A stretch of DNA of 64,000 nt from an uncultured Dehalococcoidia bacterium (GCA_958296115.1 OY282442.1:778001-842000), one strand, 5' to 3'; counted from the stretch's first letter, positions 43,115 through 52,111 are shown. Notes: a model not told the origin generated them from the sequence alone. Made by a program: numbers and translations.

Positions 43115-44328
43115 GCGGCGTAATCGGATGGGATATTCATGAGGGCTGCGACGCCTGGCAGCGTGCGTCCTTCGAGGAACTCGAGGGACGCGCCTCCGCC
43201 CGTGGATACGTGGGTCATGCTGTCGGTGAGTCCGAGCGCGTCTACGGCTTCGGCGGTGGAGCCGCCGCCGAGCACGGTTACGGCGTGGTCCAGCGCTGCG
43301 AGCGCTCGCGCGAGGCGATTGGTGCCTTCGGCGAATGGGGGCCATTCGCTGACGCCCATGGGGCCGTTCCAGATGACCGCGCCCGCGTCCCGGACTGCTT
43401 CGACGTATGCGGCGGCGGTCTGGGGGCCTATGTCCATTATCATCCAGCCTGGGGGTATCTGGTCGGCTGGGGTTACCCGTCGTGACGCGGACTCGGCGAA
43501 TGCGTCTGTTACGACGACGTCTGTGGGGAGGAGCATCTGTACGTCCAGCCTGGCTGCGTCGTCGGCTATTTCGCGGGCGACGTCCAGCCTGTCGTCCTCG
43601 ACGAGTGACGCGCCGACGTCCATGCCGTTGGCTTTCAGGAACGCGGCTCCCATACCGCCGCCTATGAGGAGCTTGTCGGCCCTGGTCACGAGGTTTTGGA
43701 GCGCGGCTATCTTGTCGGACACCTTTGCGCCGCCGAGGATGGCGACGAGGGGTCGCCTGGGCGCGTTCAGCACGGAGCCCAGTATGTCTATTTCGCGCTG
43801 CATGAGGAACCCGGCGGCCGCGGGGAGCAGCCGCGCGACGCCGTCGGTACTCGCGTGGGCGCGGTGCGCCGCGCCGAAGGCGTCGTTCACGTATATCTGC
43901 GCGAGGGCCGCGAGGGCCTGGGCGAAACCCGGATCGTTGGCCTCTTCGCCTGGGTGGAAGCGGAGGTTTTCGAGCATGAGCAGGCCGCCGGGCGGGGTTG
44001 AGTCAACGAGGGCCGCCGCGCCGGGGCCGACGCAGTCGGGCGCTATGGGCACGGGCCGGCCGATTATCTCGGCGAGGCGCGCCGCGATGGGCTGGACGCG
44101 GAGCTCCTCGACCACCCTGCCCTTGGGCCGGCCTACGTGGGAGCAGAGGATGACCTTGCACCTGCGATCTGCCAAGAAGCGTATGGTGGCGAGTGAGGCG
44201 CGGACGCGCGAGTCGTCTGATATTTCCGTAGAGCCCGGCCTGAACGGGACGTTGAAGTCCACGCGGACGAGGACGGTCTTGCCGTCGAGGTCTAGGTCGC
44301 GCAGGGTAACGAGCTTTGCGATGGTCAC
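43111..44328 (-). CDS. pgk: Phosphoglycerate kinase
   Basis: Glycolytic/gluconeogenic kinase, 405 aa. VLVRVDFNVPFRP is the substrate signature; CSHVGRPKGRV, LLMLENLRFHPGEEANDP, AILGGAKVSDKIAALQNL and NGPMGVSEWPPFAEGTNRLARAL are conserved, with TVLGGGSTAEAVDALGL and HVSTGGGASLEFLEGRTLPGV at the nucleotide site. ATGA overlaps on both sides couple it to the prenyl synthase upstream and apgM downstream. Confidence 0.96.
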   Translation of the reverse strand: MTIAKLVTLRDLDLDGKTVLVRVDFNVPFRPGSTEISDDSRVRASLATIRFLADRRCKVILCSHVGRPKGRVVEELRVQPIAARLAEIIGRPVPIAPDCVGPGAAALVDSTPPGGLLMLENLRFHPGEEANDPGFAQALAALAQIYVNDAFGAAHRAHASTDGVARLLPAAAGFLMQREIDILGSVLNAPRRPLVAILGGAKVSDKIAALQNLVTRADKLLIGGGMGAAFLKANGMDVGASLVEDDRLDVAREIADDAARLDVQMLLPTDVVVTDAFAESASRRVTPADQIPPGWMIMDIGPQTAAAYVEAVRDAGAVIWNGPMGVSEWPPFAEGTNRLARALAALDHAVTVLGGGSTAEAVDALGLTDSMTHVSTGGGASLEFLEGRTLPGVAALMNIPSDYAA

Positions 44329-45356
44329 GGCGCCGGATGCGTTGGTGAATGAGTGTGAGAGTCTAGCAGGGCGTCCATGAAGTCTTTCACGGGGGGGAGC
44401 CTGTCTGGGGGGATTGCGGGTTCGAGCGCGGCCATGGCTTTGGCCCTGTAACGGGCGGCGAGGTCCTCGCAGAACTGGATGGAACCCATTTCATGTAGCA
44501 CGCCGCGGAGGGCCGCGGCGTCTTCCGGGGCAAGCACGCGCTTGAAGTAGAGGTCGCCGAGTCGCCGCTTATCGGAGATGCTGGCGGTGGCGAAGGCGTG
44601 TACCACGGGGAGGAGCTTCTTCTTGTTCAGCACGTCGGGGCTGGGAGCGTGGTCGGAGAGCTCGCGGACGTCGCTGCGGATCTGGAGGGCGAGTCCGAGC
44701 CGCCTGCCGCAGGCGGACATAGCGGCGATGGTTGGCTGGTCCGAGCCCGCGGTCAGCGCGCCCAGAGCCATGGCGCAAGCGTAGAGCGCGCCGGTCTTGC
44801 CTTCGGCCATGCGGAGGTAGCCGTCCACGTCGAGGTCTATGCGCTCCTGGGCTTCGAGGTCATGGAAGCGTCCTTCGCAGAGGTCTAGGCCGGCCTGGTC
44901 CAGCATCTGGACGGCCTGGTAGGTGGTCTCTGTGGACGCGCCGCGCTCCTGTATCTGGAAGAGTGCGAGACGCGCGAGGGCGTGGAGTCCGTCGCCGACG
45001 TTGATGGCCTGCGCGGGGCCCCATACCCACCACACGGCGTCCCGCTTGTCTCGCTGGGGCTGGCCGGACTGGACGTCGTCGTGAACTTGGGCGAAGCTTT
45101 CGACGAGCTCGACGGCGGCGGCGGCGGGCAAGGCGGCGGCGGCGCGGCCTCCGGCGGCCTGGGATGCGAGGAGGCAGGCGACGCCGTGGCTGCGGATGGG
45201 TGGGCGAGGGCTGGCCTCCGGGCCGTCGTCCCAGCCGAGGTGGTAGGACATCATGCGGTATAGACCCATGTCGCGGTCTGCGAGGACGGCCTTGAGGGCA
45301 TCGTCCACGCGGTCGCTGAGGTCTTCGATGGCGGGCGTGGTTACGTGGAGAGGCAT
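44325..45356 (-). CDS. Polyprenyl synthetase-family protein
   Basis: A 343-aa isoprenyl diphosphate synthase fold. The first Asp-rich motif is in VESFAQVHDDVQSGQPQRDKR (DD then a longer spacing than the usual DDxxD). AEGKTGALYACAMALGALTAG is the GKT region. The second motif, normally DDxxD, reads LQIRSDVREL, so its first Asp is replaced by Ser and its last by Glu. Catalysis may be altered, or the protein may be a regulatory or divergent synthase. It heads the operon with pgk and apgM by ATGA overlap. Confidence 0.8.
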   Translation of the reverse strand: MPLHVTTPAIEDLSDRVDDALKAVLADRDMGLYRMMSYHLGWDDGPEASPRPPIRSHGVACLLASQAAGGRAAAALPAAAAVELVESFAQVHDDVQSGQPQRDKRDAVWWVWGPAQAINVGDGLHALARLALFQIQERGASTETTYQAVQMLDQAGLDLCEGRFHDLEAQERIDLDVDGYLRMAEGKTGALYACAMALGALTAGSDQPTIAAMSACGRRLGLALQIRSDVRELSDHAPSPDVLNKKKLLPVVHAFATASISDKRRLGDLYFKRVLAPEDAAALRGVLHEMGSIQFCEDLAARYRAKAMAALEPAIPPDRLPPVKDFMDALLDSHTHSPTHPAP

Positions 45357-45405
45357 CGGCGCGAGTGTATCATATGGCGTTAGATGGCAGTGTCCCAGGT
45401 GAATC

Positions 45406-45753
45406 GTGCATTTTCGGCATAACGGCGCGGCGGCCGTGGCGGCGGCTCTTCTTGCGTTCTTTGCGACCGCGTGCGACCCAGGGGGAGACGGCGGCGGGAT
45501 GGTACACGGCTTCGTCTTGGAGGTGAGCGCCCGGTCGCTGGTGGAGGTCGAGGTTCTGAGGGTCGAGGACGAAGAGGGCGCGGTGTGGGAGCTTTCGGGC
45601 CGCGGCTATCGCGGGGTGAGTCCGTCGCACCTGCGGCAGCACATGCTGCAGGGGATGCCTGTTGTGGTGACGTACGAGGAGGAGGACGGGGAGCTGCGGA
45701 TCCGGGAGGTGGCTGACTACGCGGAGGGGGCCACGCCGGCACCGCACGAGTGA
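45406..45753 (+). CDS. Small lipoprotein (115 aa)
   Basis: The signal peptide ends with FFATACDPGG (lipobox). The mature domain GFVLEVSARSLVEVEVLRVEDEEGAVWELSGRG...YEEEDGELRIREVADY looks like a small beta-barrel of the kind found in uncharacterised bacterial lipoproteins. Start is GTG. It is divergent from the prenyl synthase gene. Function unknown. Confidence 0.75.
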   Translation: MHFRHNGAAAVAAALLAFFATACDPGGDGGGMVHGFVLEVSARSLVEVEVLRVEDEEGAVWELSGRGYRGVSPSHLRQHMLQGMPVVVTYEEEDGELRIREVADYAEGATPAPHE

Positions 45754-45799
45754 CGCCAGCTTCGCCATGAGCGGGTCAAGCGCCTGTGTCCTAAGGCCG

Positions 45800-45870
45800 C
45801 CATGTAGTTTTGGCATCCTGAATCACCCTCACCCTAGCCCTCTCCCGTCAAGGGAGAGGGGACAAGGCGG
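45800..45870 (+). repeat. Short interspersed repeat with perfect 9-bp hairpin
   Basis: CCCTCTCCC (45838-45846), loop GTCAA, GGGAGAGGG (45852-45860), followed by GACAAGGCGG. The preceding stretch TTGGCATCCTGAATCACCCT is shared with 52121-52148. It sits between convergent genes and may act as a terminator or mRNA stabiliser. Confidence 0.65.
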
Positions 45871-45897
45871 ACTGCCTCCCCGTCGGTATGCGGCGGG

Positions 45898-46461
45898 CTA
45901 CCAGCGGCGGACTATGGAGTCGGTGTCGCTGATTCTGCGGGAGCGGTTCCAGAGGAAGAGGATGCCGCCGATGAGGGCGAGGAAGACTATTATCCATACG
46001 AAAGTGCCGGCCTGGCCCGCTGGGAGTGGGGGCTCGGCGACGGGGAGGGTAAGCTCGACGTCGACGGGTTCGGCGTCGCCCTTTTCGATGGTGATGGCGA
46101 ATACCCAGTTTCCGGATTCTAGGAAGGTCATGTTAGCGCGGTATGACCCTGGGTCTTCGGGGTAGTGCAGGATGGGGGACGCCAAGGGTTCGGCGGCTTC
46201 CTGCTCGTGGTCGGCTCTCATACTGACTATGGCGTCGTCTATTGGCTCGCCATTTGCGGGGTCCGTGAGCCTGAGGATGAAGTGGACCTGTCCGACTGCG
46301 GGTATGTAGGGCTGGAGGGCGAGGCCGACTTCGTATGGGCCTTCGACCTGGTGGAAGATCTCTCGCGGGCGCGGGTCTTCCTGGGCGGCGGCCGCGCCTT
46401 GGGCCGCCAGCGCCAGGAATGCGGCGGCGAACGCTGCGACTCGATGCTTCATAGCTCCCAA
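45898..46461 (-). CDS. Secreted/membrane-anchored protein, FixH/YtkA-like
   Basis: A 187-aa protein with an N-terminal signal peptide (AAFAAAFLALAAQGAAAAQ), an extracytoplasmic beta-sandwich (YEVGLALQPYIPAVGQVHFILRLTDPANGEPIDDAIVSMRA) and a C-terminal membrane helix (GTFVWIIVFLALIGGILFLW). The sandwich resembles YtkA/FixH-type domains, often linked to copper or redox proteins. It lies 4 bp downstream of the thioredoxin-like lipoprotein gene, so the two are probably one operon. Confidence 0.72.
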   Translation of the reverse strand: MGAMKHRVAAFAAAFLALAAQGAAAAQEDPRPREIFHQVEGPYEVGLALQPYIPAVGQVHFILRLTDPANGEPIDDAIVSMRADHEQEAAEPLASPILHYPEDPGSYRANMTFLESGNWVFAITIEKGDAEPVDVELTLPVAEPPLPAGQAGTFVWIIVFLALIGGILFLWNRSRRISDTDSIVRRW

Positions 46462-46465
46462 CCTT

Positions 46466-47419
46466 CTATCCCAACACCTCTTCGAGGGCCGCCTCTAGCT
46501 CCCGCTCGGTGACGAACCCTTCGAATTTTGACCTGATAACGCCTTCCCCATCAAGTATAAAGGTATATGGCTCCGATATCAGCCCCCATTCTTCGAGGAT
46601 TGGGGATATGCGGCCCTTGGAGAGGTCGCCCCCCATTTCGAGGGGGTTGTCGTACACCTCTACGTGGATGAAGCTGGCTTCGTCCGAGCGCTTGTCCTCG
46701 AGGGCGGACACGACCTCGACCTGCGGGCCGCAGGTTGAGGTTCGGCAGAAGGCTGGAGTGGCGAACGTTACGACGGTGGGAGCGCCGGCGGCGATGGCCT
46801 CGGCGATGGTGACGCGGTAGAGGTCTGGGTCGGGCTCTGGGGAGGTGCTGATCTCGCCGAGGTCGTCCACGCCGTTGGCGGTCTTGTTGAGGCTGCGCGG
46901 GGCCAGGGAGCCGATGGCTGGGGAGGAGCTGGCAACCCCGACGTCGAATCCAAGCTGGCCTATGCGTGTCAGCCCGTCCTCGGTCTCGACCTCGACGACC
47001 AGTCCCCAACGGCCCGCCTTGTCGAGCTCGACGTCGTTGACGACGTAGACCCCCGCGCGGCCCGCGGGCCAGGTGACGAAGCTTGCTTCGGCTTGGGCCC
47101 TGACCTGGTAGGGTGTCGAGTCTATGTACATGAAGGTTGCCCTGGCGGTCGGGACGCGGATGGGCCTTGAGTCGGGGCCGATGATGCCGAAGGCGAATCG
47201 GTTGGGGCCGACGCCGAGGTCCACGGTGGCCAATCCGAGCCGCACCTCTGGCGGGGCGCCGCCGGCCGCTGGGGTAGGAGCGGGCATGGGGGCCGGAGCC
47301 GGGGTCGGCGCGGAGGCGGAGGAGCAGGCCAGGGCCGCGAGGCCGGCGAGGGCCAGGGCAATGTTGCCGAGCCATCCAAGCATGGCGGATCTGCAAGGCG
47401 CTCCCGCGCGTGTCAGCAT
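46466..47419 (-). CDS. Lipoprotein with thioredoxin-like domain
   Basis: A 317-aa protein. The signal peptide ends at lipobox LAALACSS, followed by a PAPAP/TPA linker. Residues ~60-165 form a beta-rich domain (FAFGIIGPDSRPIRVPTARATFMYID). The C-terminal ~120 residues are thioredoxin-like: TVVTFATPAFCRTSTCGPQVEVVSAL with Cys-x4-Cys in place of CxxC, then FIHVEVYDNP and PYTFILDGEGVIRSKFEGFVTEREL. The altered motif makes classical disulfide chemistry uncertain. An alternative ATG is 47383. Confidence 0.8.
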   Translation of the reverse strand: MLTRAGAPCRSAMLGWLGNIALALAGLAALACSSASAPTPAPAPMPAPTPAAGGAPPEVRLGLATVDLGVGPNRFAFGIIGPDSRPIRVPTARATFMYIDSTPYQVRAQAEASFVTWPAGRAGVYVVNDVELDKAGRWGLVVEVETEDGLTRIGQLGFDVGVASSSPAIGSLAPRSLNKTANGVDDLGEISTSPEPDPDLYRVTIAEAIAAGAPTVVTFATPAFCRTSTCGPQVEVVSALEDKRSDEASFIHVEVYDNPLEMGGDLSKGRISPILEEWGLISEPYTFILDGEGVIRSKFEGFVTERELEAALEEVLG

Positions 47420-47434
47420 GATCTACACGTGGAC

Positions 47435-48505
47435 TCAGAGGCCGGACTCTTCGAGCTTGCGGCTCTGCTCGTCGGCGATGAGGGCGTCTATGAACTGGTC
47501 TATGTCGCCGTCGCGCACGAGGTCCAGGTTGTGGGTGGTGAGTGAGACACGGTGGTCGGTAACCCTGCTCTGGGGGAAGTTGTAGGTGCGAATCTTGGCG
47601 GAGCGGTCGCCGGTGCCGACCTGTGAGCGCCGGGCGTCGGTAATCCGCTTCTGCTGCCGCTCGGTCTCCAGCGCCAGGATGCGCGATCTGAGTACGGACA
47701 TGGCCTTCTGCTTGTTCTTGAGCTGTGAGCGCTCGTCTTGGCAGACGGCGACGATGCCGGTGGGCTTGTGGGTTATCCTGATGGCGGTGGCGACCTTCTG
47801 GACGTTCTGTCCGCCGTGCCCGCTGGAGTGGAAGATGTCTATTTGGAGGTCGTCGGGGTCTACTTGGACGTCCACTTCTTCGGCCTCTGGGAGTACGGCG
47901 ACGGTGGCGGCGGAGGTATGGACTCGCCCGCTGGACTCGGTAACGGGGACGCGCTGGACCCTGTGGACGCCGCTCTCGTGCTTGAGGCGGCTGTAAGCGC
48001 CTTCGCCCTCGATCTTGAAGACTATCTCCTTGATGCTGCCCAGCCCGGTCTCGTTGCTGTTGATGACGTCTATGCCCCATCCCCGTCGCTGGGCGTAGCG
48101 GTTGTACATGCGGTATAGGTCGGCGGCGAATAGCCCGGCCTCGTCTCCGCCGGCGCCGGCCCTGACCTCTACGATGACGTTCTTTTCGTCGTTGGGGTCG
48201 CGCGGCAGTAGGGCGACGCGCAGGTCGTCCTCGATTCGGGTTTTTCGTTCTCCGAGCTCGGCCAGCTCTTCGCGGGCGAGGGCGGCGATGCCGCGGTCGG
48301 ACTCGTCGCGGGCGAGGGCCCCGGTCTGCTCGATGTCCTCCATGACCTGGCGGTACTCGGCGGCGAGGCCGGCGACCTCCCTGATGGCGGCGTGCTCCCT
48401 AGCCAGGTTCTGGACGCGGGCGTAGTCCGCCGCTATCTCCGGGTCGGCGAGGAGCGCCTCTATCTCTTGGTAGCGTCTTTCTATGGAGGCGAGTCTATCC
48501 AGCAT
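47435..48505 (-). CDS. prfA: Peptide chain release factor 1
   Basis: Recognises UAA/UAG and triggers peptide release. 356 aa from ATG 48505 (MLDRLASIERRYQEIEALLAD), the usual RF1 start; the open frame continues 20 codons upstream. The peptide-anticodon region is RVPVTESSGRVHTSAATVAVLPE (P-V-T). The GGQ loop reads SGHGGQNVQKVATAIRITHKPTG, with His and Asn where most bacteria have GAGGQHVN; the GGQ itself is intact. Confidence 0.94.
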   Translation of the reverse strand: MLDRLASIERRYQEIEALLADPEIAADYARVQNLAREHAAIREVAGLAAEYRQVMEDIEQTGALARDESDRGIAALAREELAELGERKTRIEDDLRVALLPRDPNDEKNVIVEVRAGAGGDEAGLFAADLYRMYNRYAQRRGWGIDVINSNETGLGSIKEIVFKIEGEGAYSRLKHESGVHRVQRVPVTESSGRVHTSAATVAVLPEAEEVDVQVDPDDLQIDIFHSSGHGGQNVQKVATAIRITHKPTGIVAVCQDERSQLKNKQKAMSVLRSRILALETERQQKRITDARRSQVGTGDRSAKIRTYNFPQSRVTDHRVSLTTHNLDLVRDGDIDQFIDALIADEQSRKLEESGL

Positions 48506-48515
48506 GTTCAAGCCG

Positions 48516-50750
48516 TTACTGCGCAAGGCGGAACTCCCCCTCCCAGATATGATTGAAACCGCCATCCACGGGGACGTACTGGCCGGTGGTGATTTCGGAG
48601 ATAGGGTACTCCGGTAGGGGGACTTCCGCTAGGCATTTGCCGTCGAATATCTCTCCGCGTCGGTCGAAGTTGAAGTCGAGGTTGTCGAAGCCATGCGGCT
48701 TGCGATGGTCGGGGAGGTCGTCTGCGTCAACCGGGTAGAGGGCGAGGAAGAACATTGCCTCCGTGTCGGCGCGGGCGCAATCCTCTTTTGCGTAGATGAG
48801 ACTGTTTTCGATTAGATACACGTCAAAGTCAGATTGGATTGCTGGCTCGCGACCTCCAACCAGCCTCTCCAGGTAGTCGAGACTGATGATGTAGTCGGCT
48901 ATGGCGCGGGCTTCCGCTTCTCCAATGCCAGATGACGACATGGACGTGCCTGGGGCAAACTGCTCCGGGTCGGTGAGAAACCGCGTGATGCTGTCCCGCG
49001 TCCAGACGACGTCCAACGAATCGAACGCAGCCGAAAATCGGTAGCCTTGGACCTCGCCCGCCCGCCGCCCGATGACGCCGACGAGGTGCGGACCGGGGCC
49101 GTGCAACTCGACGTTCAGGTTGTGACAAACGTTGCAGTGCAGGCCGAATAGCTGGTCGCCTGCCGCCGTGTCCGTACCCGGGTCTCCCGCGCCCGGTGAG
49201 TCCGGCGGCGATGCTGTGATGGACTCGCAGTTGACGGAGTAGACGTCGCGGCGATTCCTGGATTCCTCATCGCAGTACCTTGGGGACCGACTCAAGAATG
49301 TAACCTGTGGTCCATCGTGAAACAGGGCTATGCGTCCGTCCGGCATGAGCGTTATGTCCCGGATGCGGTGGCCGACTTCGATCCGCTCGACGTACTGCAC
49401 GTCCGTCCCGTGACGACGGACTCGGAAGAGGGATTGATCTTTCAGCGAAGCAATCAGCAGGTCGTCTTTCCACAGGGGGAACCGCTTCTCGTCGTTGACG
49501 GCGATGGCGGACAGGGCCGGCGACGGGACCCAGGCGAATACGGGGCGCGCAAAGCCGTCGTGTTTGCCCACCTCCTCATCCTCGATGTTCTCGGGAACCA
49601 CACCGCCATATTCAACCCCGTAGGAGACCAGGGGCCAGCCATAGTTGCCTCCCCGCTCCAGCAGGTTCAACTCGTCGCCGCCTTGCGGCCCGTGGTCCGT
49701 CGCCCAGAGGTTGCCGTCCACATCCCGCGCCAGCCCTTGTGAGTTGCGGAAACCGATAGCCAGCGTCTCCGCCTCTCCTGTTTCGATGGCAATACGAAGG
49801 AGTTTGCTCATATCCAAGGCGGTATCGAACAGCGGTCGTTTCCACCATCCCCACCATCCATTTATTCCGTGGTCCCCGATTATCACCAGCAGGTGGTTCG
49901 CGCCGTCTGTCAACATTTTCCCGCCTGCCCCGGACCCTGCGAACCCGATAAGGGGCAGGCAGGGTTCCGCGTCGAAGATCGTCCTCCAGTCCGGCATGAC
50001 CGTGACGCTCTCTTCGTCTCGCAGAATCGTCGTGGACGACAGCCTGAACCGGATGCACTCGCCGGTAAAATAATGATGAGTTGCAAACAACTCGTAACGT
50101 CCCTCCCCAAGTTCCTTCAACAGAATATCGGCAACTCGAAAGTCCGCGTGCCTGAAATCAGGGTCATTGTAATCCGCATGGGCTTCAAGCGCCGTCACAT
50201 TCATCGGAACACTGCCGCCGAGATATTCCACAGTCCCGTCCCGGGAGATCAGGGCAAACCTTCCCTTCGGCGTAACGACGAGCAGGTCGTCACCCATGCT
50301 TTCGATGGCTCCCCCGTGCCCGGTGAATCTTTCGAGTCTGACAGACTCGCTCTCGAGCGCATACAGATGAGTGGTGAGAGCCGGTCCTTCTTCGGGAGTG
50401 GATGTCGGCACAGGCGAGACTTCTTCGGGAGTGGATGTCGGCACAGGCGGGACTTCTTCGGGAGTGGACGTCGGCACAGGCGGGACTTCTTCGGGAGTGG
50501 ATGTCGGCGCAGGCGGGACTTCTTCGGGAGTGGATGTCGGCACAGGCGGGACTTCAGAGCGGACGGCCATGAGAACTGCAAATAGGGCGAGCGCGATAGG
50601 CCACCAAGCGGCGATCTGGCGCCTCCCTCCCCCCGTGCTTATGTTCTGATAGCGCGCAGCCAAGGCGCGCCCGAGATTGCCTAGGGTAGAGGAGTTGCGC
50701 CGCTGAGTTACGATGGCCGTCATACGGGAGGCGGCTCTGCGCAGGTTCAT
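48516..50750 (-). CDS. Glucose/sorbosone dehydrogenase-like protein fused to cytochrome c
   Basis: About 744 aa. An N-terminal membrane anchor (IAAWWPIALALFAVLMAVR, ~48-66) is followed by a repeated PEEVPPVPTST linker. A beta-propeller of the PQQ-dependent sugar dehydrogenase type follows (IGFRNSQGLARDVDGNLWATDHGPQGGDELNLLERGGNYGWP is diagnostic). Then comes a class I cytochrome c domain with haem motif CNVCH and distal Met in GTSMSSSGIG. The C-terminal ~120 residues are unassigned. It probably oxidises a sugar outside the cell and passes electrons to its own haem. ATG 50750 overlaps the hisS stop. Confidence 0.85.
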   Translation of the reverse strand: MNLRRAASRMTAIVTQRRNSSTLGNLGRALAARYQNISTGGGRRQIAAWWPIALALFAVLMAVRSEVPPVPTSTPEEVPPAPTSTPEEVPPVPTSTPEEVPPVPTSTPEEVSPVPTSTPEEGPALTTHLYALESESVRLERFTGHGGAIESMGDDLLVVTPKGRFALISRDGTVEYLGGSVPMNVTALEAHADYNDPDFRHADFRVADILLKELGEGRYELFATHHYFTGECIRFRLSSTTILRDEESVTVMPDWRTIFDAEPCLPLIGFAGSGAGGKMLTDGANHLLVIIGDHGINGWWGWWKRPLFDTALDMSKLLRIAIETGEAETLAIGFRNSQGLARDVDGNLWATDHGPQGGDELNLLERGGNYGWPLVSYGVEYGGVVPENIEDEEVGKHDGFARPVFAWVPSPALSAIAVNDEKRFPLWKDDLLIASLKDQSLFRVRRHGTDVQYVERIEVGHRIRDITLMPDGRIALFHDGPQVTFLSRSPRYCDEESRNRRDVYSVNCESITASPPDSPGAGDPGTDTAAGDQLFGLHCNVCHNLNVELHGPGPHLVGVIGRRAGEVQGYRFSAAFDSLDVVWTRDSITRFLTDPEQFAPGTSMSSSGIGEAEARAIADYIISLDYLERLVGGREPAIQSDFDVYLIENSLIYAKEDCARADTEAMFFLALYPVDADDLPDHRKPHGFDNLDFNFDRRGEIFDGKCLAEVPLPEYPISEITTGQYVPVDGGFNHIWEGEFRLAQ
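50388..50552 (-). repeat. 33-bp tandem repeat (5 units) in the linker
   Basis: Five near-identical 33-bp units encode PEEVPPVPTST. The array is a minisatellite within the sugar dehydrogenase-cytochrome gene and keeps frame when units are gained or lost. Confidence 0.9.
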
Positions 50751-52042
50751 TGCGGCTGCCCCTGCATGACAGGGGATGCGAGGGATGCTATCAGGTCGCG
50801 GCGTGAGAGGTTCTGCTGTCGGCTGTGCGCCAAGTCCCGGAGGACGAGCGTCCCGGACTCGATTTCGCGCTCGCCGATGATGACGGCGTGTGTGGCGCTG
50901 ACGGAGGATGCGTAGCGGAGCTGGGCCTTGAGGCTTCTGCCCGCTGGCGCGAGGATGGCGGGGACGCCGCGGGACCGCAGGTCGGAGCCGAGGACGAGGG
51001 CGAACTTCTTGGCGTCGGGGCCCAGGTGGGCGAGGAGGACCTTCGTTCCGGCATCGGCTGGCGCGGGGATCTTCTGCTCTTGCAGGTTGAGGATGATGCG
51101 CTCGACGCCGGCGGCGAACCCGATGCCGGGTGTAGGGCTGCCGCCTATCTGCTCTATGAGGCCGTCGTATCGGCCTCCGGCTAGTATGGTGCCCTGGCTT
51201 CCCGCGCCGGGGGGCGTGATCTCGAACACGGTTCTGGTGTAATAGTCGAGGCCGCGCACCAGCCGGCTGTCGAGCCGGTAGGGTATGCGAAGCTGGTCGA
51301 GGCAGGCCAGGAGCTCGTTCCAGTGGGCGGAGCATTCGGCGCATAGGTGTTCGATGCTGCTTGGGGCGGACTGGATGAGGGCGCGGCAAGACGCCTCTTT
51401 GCAGTCCAGCAGGCGCAAGGGGTTCGACTTCAGCCGCCGCCGGCATTCGTCGTGTGCAATGGCGTCTGCGCGGGCCTCGTAATACTCGCGAAGGGCGGCG
51501 ACGTATCGGGGCCGGCACGCCGGGTCGCCGATGCTGTTGAGCAGCAGCGCCATGCCGGACAGGCCCAGGTCCCTCAGCAGGCCCCAGCCGAGCTCTATGA
51601 CCTCCGCGTCCACGGCCGGGTCTGCGTCCCCGATGATCTCGACGCCGAACTGGCTCAGCTCGCGGTATCTGCCCGCCTGAGGGCGGTCGTAGCGGAACAT
51701 GGGGCATATGTAGTGGAGCCTGACCGGCTGGGCCCGGTTGCGCATCCCGTGCTGCAGGTATGAGCGGCAGACCGGGGCGGTGCCTTCGGGCCGCAGGGAG
51801 AGCAGGTCGCCGCCGCGGTCCTTGAAGGTGTAGGTCTCCTTCTCGACGATGTCCGTCGTCTCGCCGACCCCCCTGACGAACAGGCCGGCGTCCTCGAAGG
51901 TGGGGGTGTCTATGCGCTCGTACCCGAACGCCGCCGCGGCCCGCGAGGCCGCGAGCTCGACGAAACGCTTGTGCCCCTGCGCGTCGGGGAGCACGTCCCT
52001 CGTGCCGCGGGGCGCCTGAAATGCGCTGGCGCTCATGGTCAA
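50747..52042 (-). CDS. hisS: Histidyl-tRNA synthetase
   Basis: A 431-aa class II synthetase. FQAPRGTRDVLPDAQ is the N-terminus; LLSLRPEGTAPVCRSYLQHG contains motif 2 (RPEGT); FRYDRPQAGRYRELSQFGVEIIG follows; VRGLDYYTRTVFEI is the histidine-specific motif; GIGFAAGVERIIL is motif 3. The anticodon-binding domain spans ~330-431. ATG 52042 or 52036 can serve as start. Its stop overlaps the start of the sugar dehydrogenase gene, an odd functional pairing. Confidence 0.95.
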   Translation of the reverse strand: MTMSASAFQAPRGTRDVLPDAQGHKRFVELAASRAAAAFGYERIDTPTFEDAGLFVRGVGETTDIVEKETYTFKDRGGDLLSLRPEGTAPVCRSYLQHGMRNRAQPVRLHYICPMFRYDRPQAGRYRELSQFGVEIIGDADPAVDAEVIELGWGLLRDLGLSGMALLLNSIGDPACRPRYVAALREYYEARADAIAHDECRRRLKSNPLRLLDCKEASCRALIQSAPSSIEHLCAECSAHWNELLACLDQLRIPYRLDSRLVRGLDYYTRTVFEITPPGAGSQGTILAGGRYDGLIEQIGGSPTPGIGFAAGVERIILNLQEQKIPAPADAGTKVLLAHLGPDAKKFALVLGSDLRSRGVPAILAPAGRSLKAQLRYASSVSATHAVIIGEREIESGTLVLRDLAHSRQQNLSRRDLIASLASPVMQGQPQ

Positions 52043-52111
52043 GCGCCGCGCTCAACCGGGTAGCGCTGACATTGGTAGTGAAGCATTCTTATGGCGCAGC
52101 CCATTATAGTA

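Noticed and set aside
41909-43345. Longer apgM start extending into pgk
   Set aside because: The extra N-terminus is an antisense-like alternative frame of pgk; ATG 43114 overlaps the pgk stop and fits the family start.
48516-52055. A 1179-codon open frame spanning hisS and the sugar dehydrogenase
   Set aside because: The first third is an alternative frame of hisS; the real gene starts at ATG 50750, overlapping the hisS stop.
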